A stretch of DNA of 64,000 nucleotides from Pantoea rwandensis. GTDB lineage: Bacteria; Pseudomonadota; Gammaproteobacteria; Enterobacterales; Enterobacteriaceae. Numbering within the stretch: the first letter of the stretch is position 1; every line of letters starts with the position of its first letter. The notes beneath the pieces are model-generated. The model ran no database searches and was not told where the DNA came from. It saw nothing but the letters and a program-made list of their open reading frames with translations. A program made the translations under genes and the position numbers. The DNA is taken from contig NZ_MLFR01000026.1 of NCBI RefSeq assembly GCF_002095475.1, positions 1 through 64,000 on the forward strand, written 5' to 3'. Shown piece after piece: positions 34,533 to 43,272 of the stretch.

Positions 34533-35132
34533 TTATTTCTTGGCTTTATATGCGTCGAATGCCTGTTTGATCTCAGTTTTGGCTTTCGCCGCATCCTCAA
34601 AACCATTCAGCTCAACTTTCTTACGGCCATCTGGCAACTGCTTATAAACGCGGAAGAATGCCTGCAGGCGCTCCTGCTCCATTTTCGGCAGATCGCTCAT
34701 CTCTTTGATGTCATCGTAAGTCGGGTCGATTTTGCTGGTCGGCACCGCAACAATCTTGTCGTCCACTTCGCCGCCATCAATCATTTTCAGCACGCCAATC
34801 GGGCGCAGTTTGATCAGCGTGCCCGGTTGCAGTGGCGCTCGGGTGTAGAAAATCACGTCCAGTGGATCGCCATCACCGCCCAGTGACTGAGTCAGCGAGC
34901 CGTAGTTCGCCGGGTAAGCGACGGGCATTGACTGGAAGCGGTCAGCAACGATAAAACCGGTTTTCGCGTCGGTTTCATATTTGATCATCCCACCCGCAGG
35001 GATTTCAGTCACGGCATAGAATTCATCCGGCACTTTATCCGGCTGCGGAAAATCCAGTACGTTTTGCGCCTGAACGGCGGCAGAGGCGGAAACAAGTAAA
35101 GCAATAACGGAAAGGCGTTTTACCAGGTTCAT
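34533..35132 (-). CDS. Exported family I inorganic pyrophosphatase
   Basis: Hydrolyses PPi to two phosphates. The 199-aa protein carries all family I signatures: EIPAGGMIKYE (Lys51, Glu53), DRFQS, YPANYG, the metal-binding DGDPLD at residues 87-92, KMIDGGEVDDKIVAVP and RVYKQL. Unlike cytosolic Ppa it begins with a clear Sec signal peptide (basic NLVKRL, hydrophobic core, cleavage after AVQA near residue 22), so it should act in the periplasm. It is monocistronic, between queE (convergent) and queD (same strand, not close). Cytosolic ppa is not in the window. The call as a pyrophosphatase is secure; the purpose of an exported one (scavenging phosphate) is inference. Confidence 0.9.
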   Translation of the reverse strand: MNLVKRLSVIALLVSASAAVQAQNVLDFPQPDKVPDEFYAVTEIPAGGMIKYETDAKTGFIVADRFQSMPVAYPANYGSLTQSLGGDGDPLDVIFYTRAPLQPGTLIKLRPIGVLKMIDGGEVDDKIVAVPTSKIDPTYDDIKEMSDLPKMEQERLQAFFRVYKQLPDGRKKVELNGFEDAAKAKTEIKQAFDAYKAKK

Positions 35133-35260
35133 TGTTGATTCTCTTGATCTTTAATGAAGGAGACAACAACGTAGAGGGGGCAGATGACAGGGATATGAAT
35201 CGAACGTAAAGAAGCGTAGGACGAGAAAATCAGGCTGCGTAATCGCAGCCTAAAACACGA

Positions 35261-35620
35261 TTAGCCGCGATAAACGCAACCTGCGGTACAGGTTTCCTTG
35301 ATCATCACTGCACTCAGTTCTGGCAGGATCGGCTTCATCTGATCCCAAATCCATTTTGCCAGCACTTCACTGGTCGGATTTTCCAGGCCAGGAATATCAT
35401 TCAAATAGTGATGATCGAGGCGATCATAAATTGGCATAAATGCCGCTTTCAGCTCGGCAAAATCCATTACCCAACCGGTATGCGCATCCACTTCACCGGT
35501 AATTTCCAATCGCACCAGGAAAGAATGACCGTGCAGGCGACCGCATTTATGACCTTCAGGCACATGGGGTAAGTGGTGGGCGGATTCGAACTGGAACTCT
35601 TTAAACAGCGTGGTAGACAT
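35261..35620 (-). CDS. queD: 6-carboxy-5,6,7,8-tetrahydropterin synthase QueD
   Basis: PTPS-family enzyme of 119 aa that converts dihydroneopterin triphosphate to 6-carboxytetrahydropterin, the second step to queuosine. Zinc-binding histidines lie in ESAHHLPHVP and LHGHSF, the catalytic Cys in GHKCGRLHGH and the glutamate in IKETCTAGCVY. The ATG at 35620 (MSTTLFKEFQFE) was preferred over the frame's upstream start because it matches the family N-terminus. It is divergent from cysJ. In E. coli the order queD-cysJIH is the same. Confidence 0.95.
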   Translation of the reverse strand: MSTTLFKEFQFESAHHLPHVPEGHKCGRLHGHSFLVRLEITGEVDAHTGWVMDFAELKAAFMPIYDRLDHHYLNDIPGLENPTSEVLAKWIWDQMKPILPELSAVMIKETCTAGCVYRG

Positions 35621-35917
35621 AATGGCTCTCAGACTTAAAAACCGCCGAATTCTACCTGAATCACAGATTTTTCGCACCCGCTATGAGTGAAAAGGGCATT
35701 TTGCGCACTATCGCAGCGAATGAACATTTATAACTCATTGAATAATTGAATTTTTGTTTACCACTTTTGCCGATTAACATTACCCGAAAAACCACTTAGT
35801 CATTTTGGTTATTTATTATGTCGAAGGCGTATTTAATCGTTAATATACGGCCCGGTAACCTACCCACTCTTCCGCCACATATTGGTCCGGACTTCATACA
35901 CTGGAATTTTTAACGCG
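35621..35917. promoter_or_regulatory. queD / cysJIH intergenic control region
   Basis: A 297-bp AT-rich gap between divergent genes. It includes runs such as TTTATAACTCATTGAATAAT and ATTTATTATG that would suit CysB, the known activator of cysJIH, but CysB sites are too degenerate for me to place. No gene or stable hairpin is seen. Confidence 0.35.
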
Positions 35918-37723
35918 ATGACGACTCAGGCACCCGGTTCACTGCTCCCACTCAATCCGGAGCAACTCGCGCGCTTACAGGCGGCGACCACGGATTTCAA
36001 CACCACTCAGATGGCTTGGCTCTCCGGCTACTTCTGGGGCATGGTCAATCAAACTCCGGGTGCCGTTGCTGCGCCTGCGCCGGTTCAGGCCGAGGTGCCG
36101 ACCATTACGCTTATCTCCGCTTCGCAAACCGGCAACGCGCGTCGTTTGGCTGAACAACTGCGTGACGACCTGCTGGCCGCCAAGTTGAGCGTTAATCTGG
36201 TCAATGCGGGCGATTACAAGTTTAAGCAAATTGGTCAGGAAAAATTGCTGGTGGTGGTTACCTCAACGCAAGGTGAGGGTGAGCCGCCGGAAGAAGCCGT
36301 CGCGCTGCACAAATTCCTGCTGTCGAAAAAAGCCCCGAAGTTTGCTGCGGGTTCTGCTTTTGCGGTGTTTGGCCTTGGCGACACTTCCTACGAGTTCTTT
36401 AGCAAAGCCGGTAAAGATTTTGATGAGCGCTTGGCGGAACTGGGTGCGGAACGTCTGCTCGATCGCGTTGATGCGGATGTGGAATACAAAGAGCAGGCCT
36501 CAGCATGGCGTCAGCAGCTGACTGAAATTCTGAAAGCGCGTGTGCCAAGTGAGCCTTCTGTGGTTGCGGCCGTGACGGCTTCTGGCGTGGTGAACGACAT
36601 TCACAGCAGCCCGTACACCAAAGAAGCGCCGCTGACCGCCAGCTTCGCCGCTAATCAGAAAATCACCGGTCGTGATTCTGATAAAGACGTGCGCCACATC
36701 GAAATTGATTTAGGTGAGTCCGGTCTGCGTTACCAGCCGGGCGATGCGCTGGGCGTATGGTTTGAGAACGATGCCGAACTGGTGCAGGAGTTATTGCAGC
36801 TGGTGTGGCTGAAAGGTGATGAGTCAGTTGAAGTGAACGGCGAAACCCTGCCACTGACTGAGGCACTGCAAAAACATTATGAGCTGACGGTGAATACGCC
36901 ACAAATCGTTGAGCAGTATGCAGCGCTGTCGCGTAATGATGCACTGCTGGCGCTGGCAGGAGAAAAGCCGAAACTGCAGAGCTATGCGCAGAGCTTCCCC
37001 ATCGTTGATATGGTGCGTCAGGCGCCGACCGAACTGAATGCCGAACAGCTGACGGGAATGCTGCGACCACTGACGCCGCGCCTTTACTCCATCGCTTCAT
37101 CGCAAGCCGAAACTGACACCGAAGTGCATATTACTGTTGGTGCGGTGCGCTACGAGATCGATGGTCGTCAGCGTGGCGGTGGTGCTTCAACCTGGCTGGC
37201 CGACCGCATTGAAGAAGACGGCGAGATCCGCGTGTTTATCGAACACAACGACAACTTCCGTCTGCCGGCGAATCCGGAAACTCCGGTGATCATGGTGGGA
37301 CCAGGCACCGGCATCGCGCCGTTCCGTTCCTTTATGCAGCAGCGTGATAACGACGGTGCGGGCGGTAAAAACTGGCTGTTCTTTGGCAATCCACACTTCA
37401 CCGATGACTTCCTCTATCAGGTGGAATGGCAGAAATATGTCAAAGACGGTTTGCTGACCAACATTGATTTAGCGTGGTCGCGTGACCAGGCTGAGAAAAT
37501 ATACGTACAAGATAAAATCCGCGCTAAAGGGGCGGAAGTGTGGCGCTGGATTGAAGAAGGCGCGCACCTTTACGTCTGTGGCGACGCTAATCGCATGGCG
37601 AAAGACGTTGAGCAGGCATTACTGGATGTGGTGGTCGAACACGGCGGCATGGATCGTGAAACGGCTGACGAATTTTTAAGTGAGCTGCGCATTGAGCGCC
37701 GTTATCAGCGAGACGTTTACTAA
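35918..37723 (+). CDS. cysJ: Sulfite reductase flavoprotein alpha subunit
   Basis: NADPH-dependent diflavin reductase of 601 aa that feeds electrons to CysI. Order: flavodoxin domain (SASQTGNARRLAEQ, FMN loop; TQGEGEPPE), connecting and FAD domain (RLYSIASS; GGGASTWLADR), NADP domain (GPGTGIAPFRSFMQQR, GNPHFTDDFLYQ, VCGDANRMAKD), ending in the conserved aromatic VY. The ATG at 35918 gives the family N-terminus; an upstream ATG is in frame but poor. The stop overlaps the cysI start by one base. Confidence 0.97.
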   Translation: MTTQAPGSLLPLNPEQLARLQAATTDFNTTQMAWLSGYFWGMVNQTPGAVAAPAPVQAEVPTITLISASQTGNARRLAEQLRDDLLAAKLSVNLVNAGDYKFKQIGQEKLLVVVTSTQGEGEPPEEAVALHKFLLSKKAPKFAAGSAFAVFGLGDTSYEFFSKAGKDFDERLAELGAERLLDRVDADVEYKEQASAWRQQLTEILKARVPSEPSVVAAVTASGVVNDIHSSPYTKEAPLTASFAANQKITGRDSDKDVRHIEIDLGESGLRYQPGDALGVWFENDAELVQELLQLVWLKGDESVEVNGETLPLTEALQKHYELTVNTPQIVEQYAALSRNDALLALAGEKPKLQSYAQSFPIVDMVRQAPTELNAEQLTGMLRPLTPRLYSIASSQAETDTEVHITVGAVRYEIDGRQRGGGASTWLADRIEEDGEIRVFIEHNDNFRLPANPETPVIMVGPGTGIAPFRSFMQQRDNDGAGGKNWLFFGNPHFTDDFLYQVEWQKYVKDGLLTNIDLAWSRDQAEKIYVQDKIRAKGAEVWRWIEEGAHLYVCGDANRMAKDVEQALLDVVVEHGGMDRETADEFLSELRIERRYQRDVY

Positions 37724-39447
37724 TGAGCGAAAAACATCCTGGACCGCTGGTCGTTGAAGGCAAGCTGGTCGACGCCGAGCGTCTGAAAAAACAGAGTAAC
37801 TATCTGCGTGGCACCATCCTCGACGATCTTGATGAGGGGCTGACCGGCGGCTTCAGCGGCGATAACTTCCTGCTGATCCGTTTCCACGGTATGTACCAGC
37901 AGGACGACCGCGACATTCGTGCGGAGCGTACGGCGCAGAAACTTGAGCCGCGCCACGCGATGATGCTGCGTTGCCGTTTGCCGGGCGGCATCATCACGCC
38001 AACCCAGTGGCTGGCGATTGATAAGTTCGCCACCGATAAAACTATCTATGGCAGCATTCGTCTGACCAACCGTCAGACCTTCCAGTTTCACGGCATTCTG
38101 AAGAAGAACGTGAAGCCGACGCATCAGATGCTGCACGAAGTCGGCCTCGACGCGCTGGCCACCGCCAACGACGTGAACCGTAACGTGCTGTGTACCTCGA
38201 ACCCAGTGGAGTCGGAGTTGCATCAGGAAGCCTACGAGTGGGCGAAAAAGCTCTCCGAGCACCTGCTGCCGCAAACCCGCGCTTACGCTGAGATCTGGTG
38301 GGATAAAGAGAAGGTTGCTACCACCGATAAAGAGCCGATCCTGGGTGAAACCTATCTGCCGCGTAAATTCAAAACGACCGTGGTGGTGCCGCCGCATAAC
38401 GACGTCGATCTGCATGCCAACGATCTGAACTTCATCGCTATCGCTGAGAATGGCAAGCTGATTGGTTTTAACCTGTTGGTCGGCGGTGGTTTGTCGATTG
38501 ATCACGGTAACAAAGCGACTTACGCGCGCACCGCCAGCGAGTTTGGCTATCTGCCGGTGGAGAAGATCCTCGACGTGGCCGCCGCGGTGGTCACCACCCA
38601 GCGCGACTGGGGCAACCGTACCGATCGTAAAAATGCCAAAACCAAATACACGCTGGAGCGTGTTGGCGTTGACACCTTCAAAGCCGAAGTGGAAAAGCGT
38701 GCTGGCTTGACGTTTGAACCGATTCGTCCTTACGCGTTTACCACCCGTGGCGACCGTGTAGGTTGGGTGAAAGGCATTGATAAGAAATGGCACCTGACGC
38801 TGTTTATCGAAAACGGCCGTTTGATGGATTATCCAGGCCGTCCGCTGAAGCGCGGCATTGCTGAAATTGCCAAAATTCACCAAGGCGATTTCCGTCTCAC
38901 CGCCAACCAGAACCTGATCGTAGCTGGCGTACCGGAGAAGCAAAAAGCGCAGATTGAAGCTATCGCCCGTGAACACGGTTTGATGGAAGCAGTGACGCCA
39001 CAGCGTGAAAACTCAATGGCCTGTGTGGCCTTCCCAACCTGCCCATTAGCGATGGCCGAAGCCGAACGCTTCCTGCCTTCGTTTGTGACCAAAGTTGAAG
39101 AGATCATGCATAAGCACGGCGTCGGTGAAGAGCACATAGTGCTACGCGTTACCGGTTGTCCGAACGGCTGTGGCCGTGCTTTGCTGGCGGAGCTAGGTCT
39201 GGTGGGTAAAGCACCTGGCCGCTACAACTTACACATCGGCGGTAACCGCATGGGTACACGCATTCCACGCATGTACCGCGAAAACATCAACGAAGGCGAG
39301 ATCCTTGCCAGCATCGACGAATTGGTGGCGCGCTGGGCAACCGAGCGTCAGGCCGATGAAGGCTTTGGTGACTTCGTGATTCGCGCTGGCATCATCAAAG
39401 CCGTGGTGGATCCCGCCCGTGATTTTTGGGACTCGGAGGCAGTATGA
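37723..39447 (+). CDS. cysI: Sulfite reductase hemoprotein beta subunit
   Basis: Six-electron reduction of sulfite to sulfide, using siroheme coupled to 4Fe-4S. Length 574 aa. The cluster/siroheme cysteines are in CVAFPTCPLA and TGCPNGCGRA, near residues 435-441 and 480-484. Siroheme comes from CysG (41.8 kb). The start overlaps cysJ (TAATG) and its TGA overlaps the cysH ATG (ATGA), a fully coupled operon. Confidence 0.97.
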   Translation: MSEKHPGPLVVEGKLVDAERLKKQSNYLRGTILDDLDEGLTGGFSGDNFLLIRFHGMYQQDDRDIRAERTAQKLEPRHAMMLRCRLPGGIITPTQWLAIDKFATDKTIYGSIRLTNRQTFQFHGILKKNVKPTHQMLHEVGLDALATANDVNRNVLCTSNPVESELHQEAYEWAKKLSEHLLPQTRAYAEIWWDKEKVATTDKEPILGETYLPRKFKTTVVVPPHNDVDLHANDLNFIAIAENGKLIGFNLLVGGGLSIDHGNKATYARTASEFGYLPVEKILDVAAAVVTTQRDWGNRTDRKNAKTKYTLERVGVDTFKAEVEKRAGLTFEPIRPYAFTTRGDRVGWVKGIDKKWHLTLFIENGRLMDYPGRPLKRGIAEIAKIHQGDFRLTANQNLIVAGVPEKQKAQIEAIAREHGLMEAVTPQRENSMACVAFPTCPLAMAEAERFLPSFVTKVEEIMHKHGVGEEHIVLRVTGCPNGCGRALLAELGLVGKAPGRYNLHIGGNRMGTRIPRMYRENINEGEILASIDELVARWATERQADEGFGDFVIRAGIIKAVVDPARDFWDSEAV

Positions 39448-40177
39448 CGGTACTTGATCTCGCAGCACTGAATAGCGGCAGCAAAGTCGATCGCATCATG
39501 CATTGGCCGAAAGCAACGTGCAGCTGGAGAAACTCTCCGCTGAACAACGCGTGAGCTGGGCACTGGAAAACATGCCAGGTGCGTTTGTGCTGTCATCCAG
39601 CTTTGGTATTCAGGCGGCGGTTCTGCTGCATATGGTGACGCAGCAGAAACCGGATACGCCGGTGATCCTGACCGATACCGGCTATCTGTTCCCGGAAACT
39701 TACCGTTTTATTGATGAGCTGACTGAGAAGCTCAATCTTAATCTGCAAATCTTCCGCGCCGAGACCTCGGCGGCGTGGCAGGAAGCGCGCTACGGCAAAC
39801 TGTGGGAGCAGGGCGTCGAAGGGATTGAGCAGTACAACCAGATTAATAAAGTTGAACCGATGAACCGTGCGCTGGAAACGCTGGGTGCGCAGACGTGGTT
39901 CGCCGGTTTACGCCGCGATCAGTCTGGCAGCCGTGCCAGTTTGCCGGTGCTGGCGGTGCAGCGCGGCGTGTTCAAGATTCTGCCGATCATTGACTGGGAT
40001 AACCGTCAGGTGCATCAGTATCTCAAGCAGCATGGCCTGAAATACCATCCGCTGTGGGATGAAGGCTATTTGTCGGTTGGCGATACCCACACCACTAAGA
40101 AGTGGGAGCCGGGCATGGCCGAGGAAGAGACACGTTTCTTTGGTCTGAAGCGCGAGTGCGGATTGCACGAAGGTTGA
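39444..40177 (+). pseudogene. cysH: Phosphoadenosine phosphosulfate reductase CysH, frameshifted near the start
   Basis: Thioredoxin-dependent reduction of PAPS to sulfite. The start ATG at 39444 overlaps cysI and reads MTVLDLAALNSGSKVDRIM, then the frame breaks after 39500: one missing base (a G making ATGGCATTGGCC) would continue to LAESNVQLEKLS and give 244 aa, exactly the E. coli length. The rest is intact, with the PAPS-binding SSFGIQAAVLLHM and the catalytic Cys in KRECGLHE near the C-terminus. Without the base, only internal initiation such as TTG 39503 could make the protein. Since the strain presumably assimilates sulfate through the otherwise complete pathway here, a sequence error is likely. 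Confidence 0.92.
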
Positions 40178-40201
40178 TGCATCAATAACGTCTGAAAAGA
40201 C

Positions 40202-40273
40202 TAGCGGCGAGATTTATCGCGCCTCCCTGCAGCGCCTCTAACGCTGATGGGTGCACGATAAATCTCGCCGCTA
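40202..40273. repeat. Perfect inverted repeat between cysH and the YciI-like gene
   Basis: TAGCGGCGAGATTTATCG (40202-40219) and CGATAAATCTCGCCGCTA (40256-40273) are perfect 18-bp arms enclosing 36 bases. It lies between two convergent genes and so may also work as a bidirectional terminator. Best-preserved member of the family at 1513, 7678 and 22911. Confidence 0.75.
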
Positions 40274-40285
40274 CCCTATTGTTCT

Positions 40286-40570
40286 TTAAATCCCTTTTAA
40301 CCCTTCAAACGCATCCGCTGCGCGCGTCACGTTCACCTTCGTTACTTCATAATGCGCCACGGCGACAAACGGATCTTCTGCCAGAATCGCGTCCAGTTGG
40401 GCACGATCCATATCCTTCACCAGCACCATACCGCCAGTGCGCGGGTCTTTGCGGCCTGCCGCAATAAAGTCTCCGCTGTCAAAATAGCGATCCAGCCACT
40501 CAATATGCGGCGCCAGCAGCGCATCGGCTTCTTCTGCCGGACGGAAATAGTTGAGATACACCACGTACAT
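40286..40570 (-). CDS. YciI family protein
   Basis: A 94-aa single-domain YCII protein (ferredoxin-like fold related to ethD and muconolactone isomerase). Family features: MYVVYLNY start, the conserved His of APHIEWLDRYFDSGDF, GRKDPRTGGMVLV and DPFVAVAHYEVTKV. Function is unknown for most members; some are dehalogenase or dehydrochlorinase related. It lies nine bases upstream of the iap stop on the same strand, iap being encoded on its left-hand 5' side; cotranscription after iap is likely. Not a neighbour of iap in E. coli. Confidence 0.85.
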   Translation of the reverse strand: MYVVYLNYFRPAEEADALLAPHIEWLDRYFDSGDFIAAGRKDPRTGGMVLVKDMDRAQLDAILAEDPFVAVAHYEVTKVNVTRAADAFEGLKGI

Positions 40571-40579
40571 AGCAAATCC

Positions 40580-41599
40580 TTAAGTTGTTGGGTTAGCCAG
40601 CTCGGTGACCAGCGGCAGTAAGATCTTCACGCTGTCACGCGTGCGTTGCGTAATCCGGCCCGGAAGCCAGCGATCCAGATAATTGAGGTTATCGCGATCG
40701 GTTTGATGGCGTACGTTGCCCTCCGGAAAGTGGCTACTGTGCGCCCGCTGCTGCTGTCCATCTTTATTACCCAGCGCCCAGTTGGCGGCGGTGACATCCA
40801 GCAGCGGCATGCCTGCTTTATCAAACGGATTCACGCCCGGATAGTCTCGGGCTGTCAGCGTGTGGCTGGCGGCGGAAATACCGTAGCGATGGGCCAGCTG
40901 CACGGCGCGCGCGCTGGTCTGCTTGCGAACCGCAGAAGGCGTGTTGGCGCCACTGTTAAAGTAGAGGTGATCGCCGACGATCAGGCTGTTGAGATCAATC
41001 ACTAGCAGGGTATTTTTCTTTTCCTGTGCGCTCATGCGCGACAGGTAGTCATCCATCCCGTGCAGTCCGGCTTCACCGGCACTCAGCGCGACAAAGCGTA
41101 CGCCGTAATGCAGTGGGGTTTTACTCAGCTGCTGCGCCAGTTCCAGCATCACGCCCAGACCGGACGCATTGTCGTCGACACCCTGCAAACGCAGGCCGCC
41201 CAGATTGTTATCCGCTTCATGGCGGCTGAGAGGCGTCCAGGTATCGAGATGGGTGACGATCAGAATCTCTTGTTGCACTGCGCCGCTGCGCGCGGCGATC
41301 ACCGACGTGGCGGAGACTTTGCGCGGGCGCGTCTCGCCCTTGCGCTCTAGCCAGGTGTAGCTGGTATTGAACTGGCGGGTATTACTCTTGTAGCCAAGCT
41401 CGGTGAATTGCTGCTGCAAATAATCAGCTGTCATCAGCTCAGCAGGGCTGCCGCTCATGCGGCCGGGGAAATAGGTGGCGATGTGGCGCAGCTGCTGTTC
41501 GGCAAAATGCCCTGGCGCGTCGCTCGCAGCATGGGCAAAGAGAGGCAAACCGCCCGCGATCAGTGCAGCCAGCACGGTGCGGCGGAGAGTGGCAAACAT
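40580..41599 (-). CDS. iap: Alkaline phosphatase isozyme conversion aminopeptidase
   Basis: Periplasmic M28 zinc aminopeptidase that trims the N-terminal Arg of alkaline phosphatase. The ATG at 41599 begins a signal peptide (MFATLRRTVLAALIAGGLPL, cleavage after AHA) and gives 339 aa. Zinc ligands: THLDTW (His, Asp), GVDDNASG (Asp) and SAGEAGLHGMDDYL (Glu). In E. coli the CRISPR-Cas I-E locus lies next to iap; nothing like it is present here. Divergent from cysG with a 248-bp gap. Confidence 0.93.
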   Translation of the reverse strand: MFATLRRTVLAALIAGGLPLFAHAASDAPGHFAEQQLRHIATYFPGRMSGSPAELMTADYLQQQFTELGYKSNTRQFNTSYTWLERKGETRPRKVSATSVIAARSGAVQQEILIVTHLDTWTPLSRHEADNNLGGLRLQGVDDNASGLGVMLELAQQLSKTPLHYGVRFVALSAGEAGLHGMDDYLSRMSAQEKKNTLLVIDLNSLIVGDHLYFNSGANTPSAVRKQTSARAVQLAHRYGISAASHTLTARDYPGVNPFDKAGMPLLDVTAANWALGNKDGQQQRAHSSHFPEGNVRHQTDRDNLNYLDRWLPGRITQRTRDSVKILLPLVTELANPTT

Positions 41600-41847
41600 A
41601 GTTATTGTCCTTTTATGACATCCCGTGATGCTAAAAAAATTCCGAGTTAGTATGAAACTGTGACCGCGATTGCACAATTTGAATTGCTCCGAAACACCAG
41701 CAATATCATTTGTTAAGCACAAATTGTTATCAGCAATCCTGGGGCGTTATTCCATTCGGTAACTACTAATGCCAATTCGTAATTTCATCTGCCAGAAGGC
41801 AGGGACGTATAGTCGCGTTAACTTATTGTAAAACTAACAAGGTTAAC

Positions 41848-43263
41848 GTGGATTATCTGCCTCTCTTTGCCGATCTCAAAAACCGTCCGGTGCTGGTTGT
41901 TGGCGGTGGTGAAATCGCGGCGCGTAAAATCGAACTGCTGCGTCGTGCCGGTGCGCGCGTGCTGGTAGCAGCGCGCGACCTCGGCCATGAGTTGCAGGCG
42001 CTGCTGGAAATCGACGCGATTGAATGGATCGCGCACCGCTTCGAACCCCAACAGTTGGATGGCGTGTTTTTAGTGATCGCTGCCACTGATGATAACGCGC
42101 TTAATGCGCAGGTGTTTGATGCCGCCAACGCGCGCCACAAGCTGGTTAACGTCGTGGACGATCAGCCAAAGTGCAGTTTTATCTTCCCTTCTATTGTTGA
42201 CCGCTCTCCGCTGGTGGTAGCGATCTCCTCCAGTGGTACCGCGCCGGTACTCGCGCGTTTGCTGCGTGAAAAAATCGAGGCGCTCTTGCCCGCCAACCTG
42301 GGCCAGATGGCCGAAGTGGCGGGGCAGTGGCGTGACAAGGTCAAACAGCGTTACCGCAGCATGTCAGAACGTCGTCGCTTCTGGGAGCGGGCGTTTAACG
42401 GTCTGTTCGCCAGCCAAATGTCGGCTGGCAACGTCAACGAAGCTCGCCGTACGCTGGATCATGAATTAGAGAACGACAGCGACAATCAGGGTGAAATCAC
42501 CTTGGTGGGCGCGGGTCCGGGTGACAGCGGTTTGCTGACACTGCGTGGCTTACAGGTGATGCAGCTGGCGGATGTGGTGCTATATGACCATCTGGTGAGC
42601 GACGAAGTGCTGGAACTGGTGCGTCGCGATGCCGATCGTATCTGCGTCGGCAAGCGTGCCGGTGCGCACTCCGTTTCTCAGGAAGAGACCAATGCCATGC
42701 TGGTCGAGCTGGCGCAGCAGGGTAAACGCGTGGTGCGTCTGAAAGGCGGCGACCCCTTTATCTTTGGTCGCGGCGGCGAAGAGCTGCAGGCGGCGAAAGC
42801 GGCGGGCATTCCGTTCCAAGTGGTGCCGGGCATTACCGCGGCGGCGGGTGCAACGGCCTATGCCGGGATTCCGTTAACTCATCGCGACCACGCGCAGAGC
42901 GTACTGTTTGTCACCGGCCACTTACGCAGTGATAGCGAAGGCATTGACTGGCCGACACTGGCACGTGCGCGTCAGACATTAGCGATTTACATGGGCACGT
43001 TGAAAGCGGCAGAAATTGCGGCGGGCCTTATCAAACATGGACGCGTGGCCTCGACGCCGGTGGCAGTGATTGGCTGCGGCACGCGTCAGAATCAACAAGT
43101 GCTGACCGGTACTTTAGATCAGCTTGAGGCGCTGGCGGTTGCCGCGCCCACACCGGCCCTGATTGTGGTGGGTGAAGTGGTGAATTTGCACGGGCAATTA
43201 GCCTGGTTCCAATATTCGGCACAGCAGGGGGCTCGCGAGTCCGCCGTTGTCAATTTGGCTTGA
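41848..43263 (+). CDS. cysG: Siroheme synthase CysG (trifunctional)
   Basis: Makes siroheme for CysI from uroporphyrinogen III. N-terminal dehydrogenase/ferrochelatase half with the NAD loop VVGGGEIAARKIEL and DRSPLVVAISSSGTAPVLARLLREKIE; C-terminal SUMT half with GAGPGDSGLLTLRG, GGDPFIFGRGGEE and GIPLTHRD. Length 471 aa. The start is GTG at 41848, after AACAAGG. It lies nine bases before cysD, forming cysG-cysDNC. E. coli has cysG with nirBDC instead; a copy attached to cysDNC is known from several other enterobacteria, where a second one may exist elsewhere. Confidence 0.95.
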   Translation: MDYLPLFADLKNRPVLVVGGGEIAARKIELLRRAGARVLVAARDLGHELQALLEIDAIEWIAHRFEPQQLDGVFLVIAATDDNALNAQVFDAANARHKLVNVVDDQPKCSFIFPSIVDRSPLVVAISSSGTAPVLARLLREKIEALLPANLGQMAEVAGQWRDKVKQRYRSMSERRRFWERAFNGLFASQMSAGNVNEARRTLDHELENDSDNQGEITLVGAGPGDSGLLTLRGLQVMQLADVVLYDHLVSDEVLELVRRDADRICVGKRAGAHSVSQEETNAMLVELAQQGKRVVRLKGGDPFIFGRGGEELQAAKAAGIPFQVVPGITAAAGATAYAGIPLTHRDHAQSVLFVTGHLRSDSEGIDWPTLARARQTLAIYMGTLKAAEIAAGLIKHGRVASTPVAVIGCGTRQNQQVLTGTLDQLEALAVAAPTPALIVVGEVVNLHGQLAWFQYSAQQGARESAVVNLA

Positions 43264-43272
43264 GGAAAAATT

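Noticed and set aside
35261..35677. Longer queD from the start at 35677
   Set aside because: The additional 19 residues (Arg/Ser-rich) are not found in QueD, and the ATG at 35620 gives the family N-terminus.
37720..38976. A 418-codon minus-strand open frame opposite cysI
   Set aside because: It lies wholly inside cysI, whose cofactor motifs are intact; antisense frames of this length are common in GC-rich coding DNA.
41600..41847. CRISPR array near iap, as in E. coli
   Set aside because: No direct repeat of 20-40 bp at regular spacing is present in the gap.
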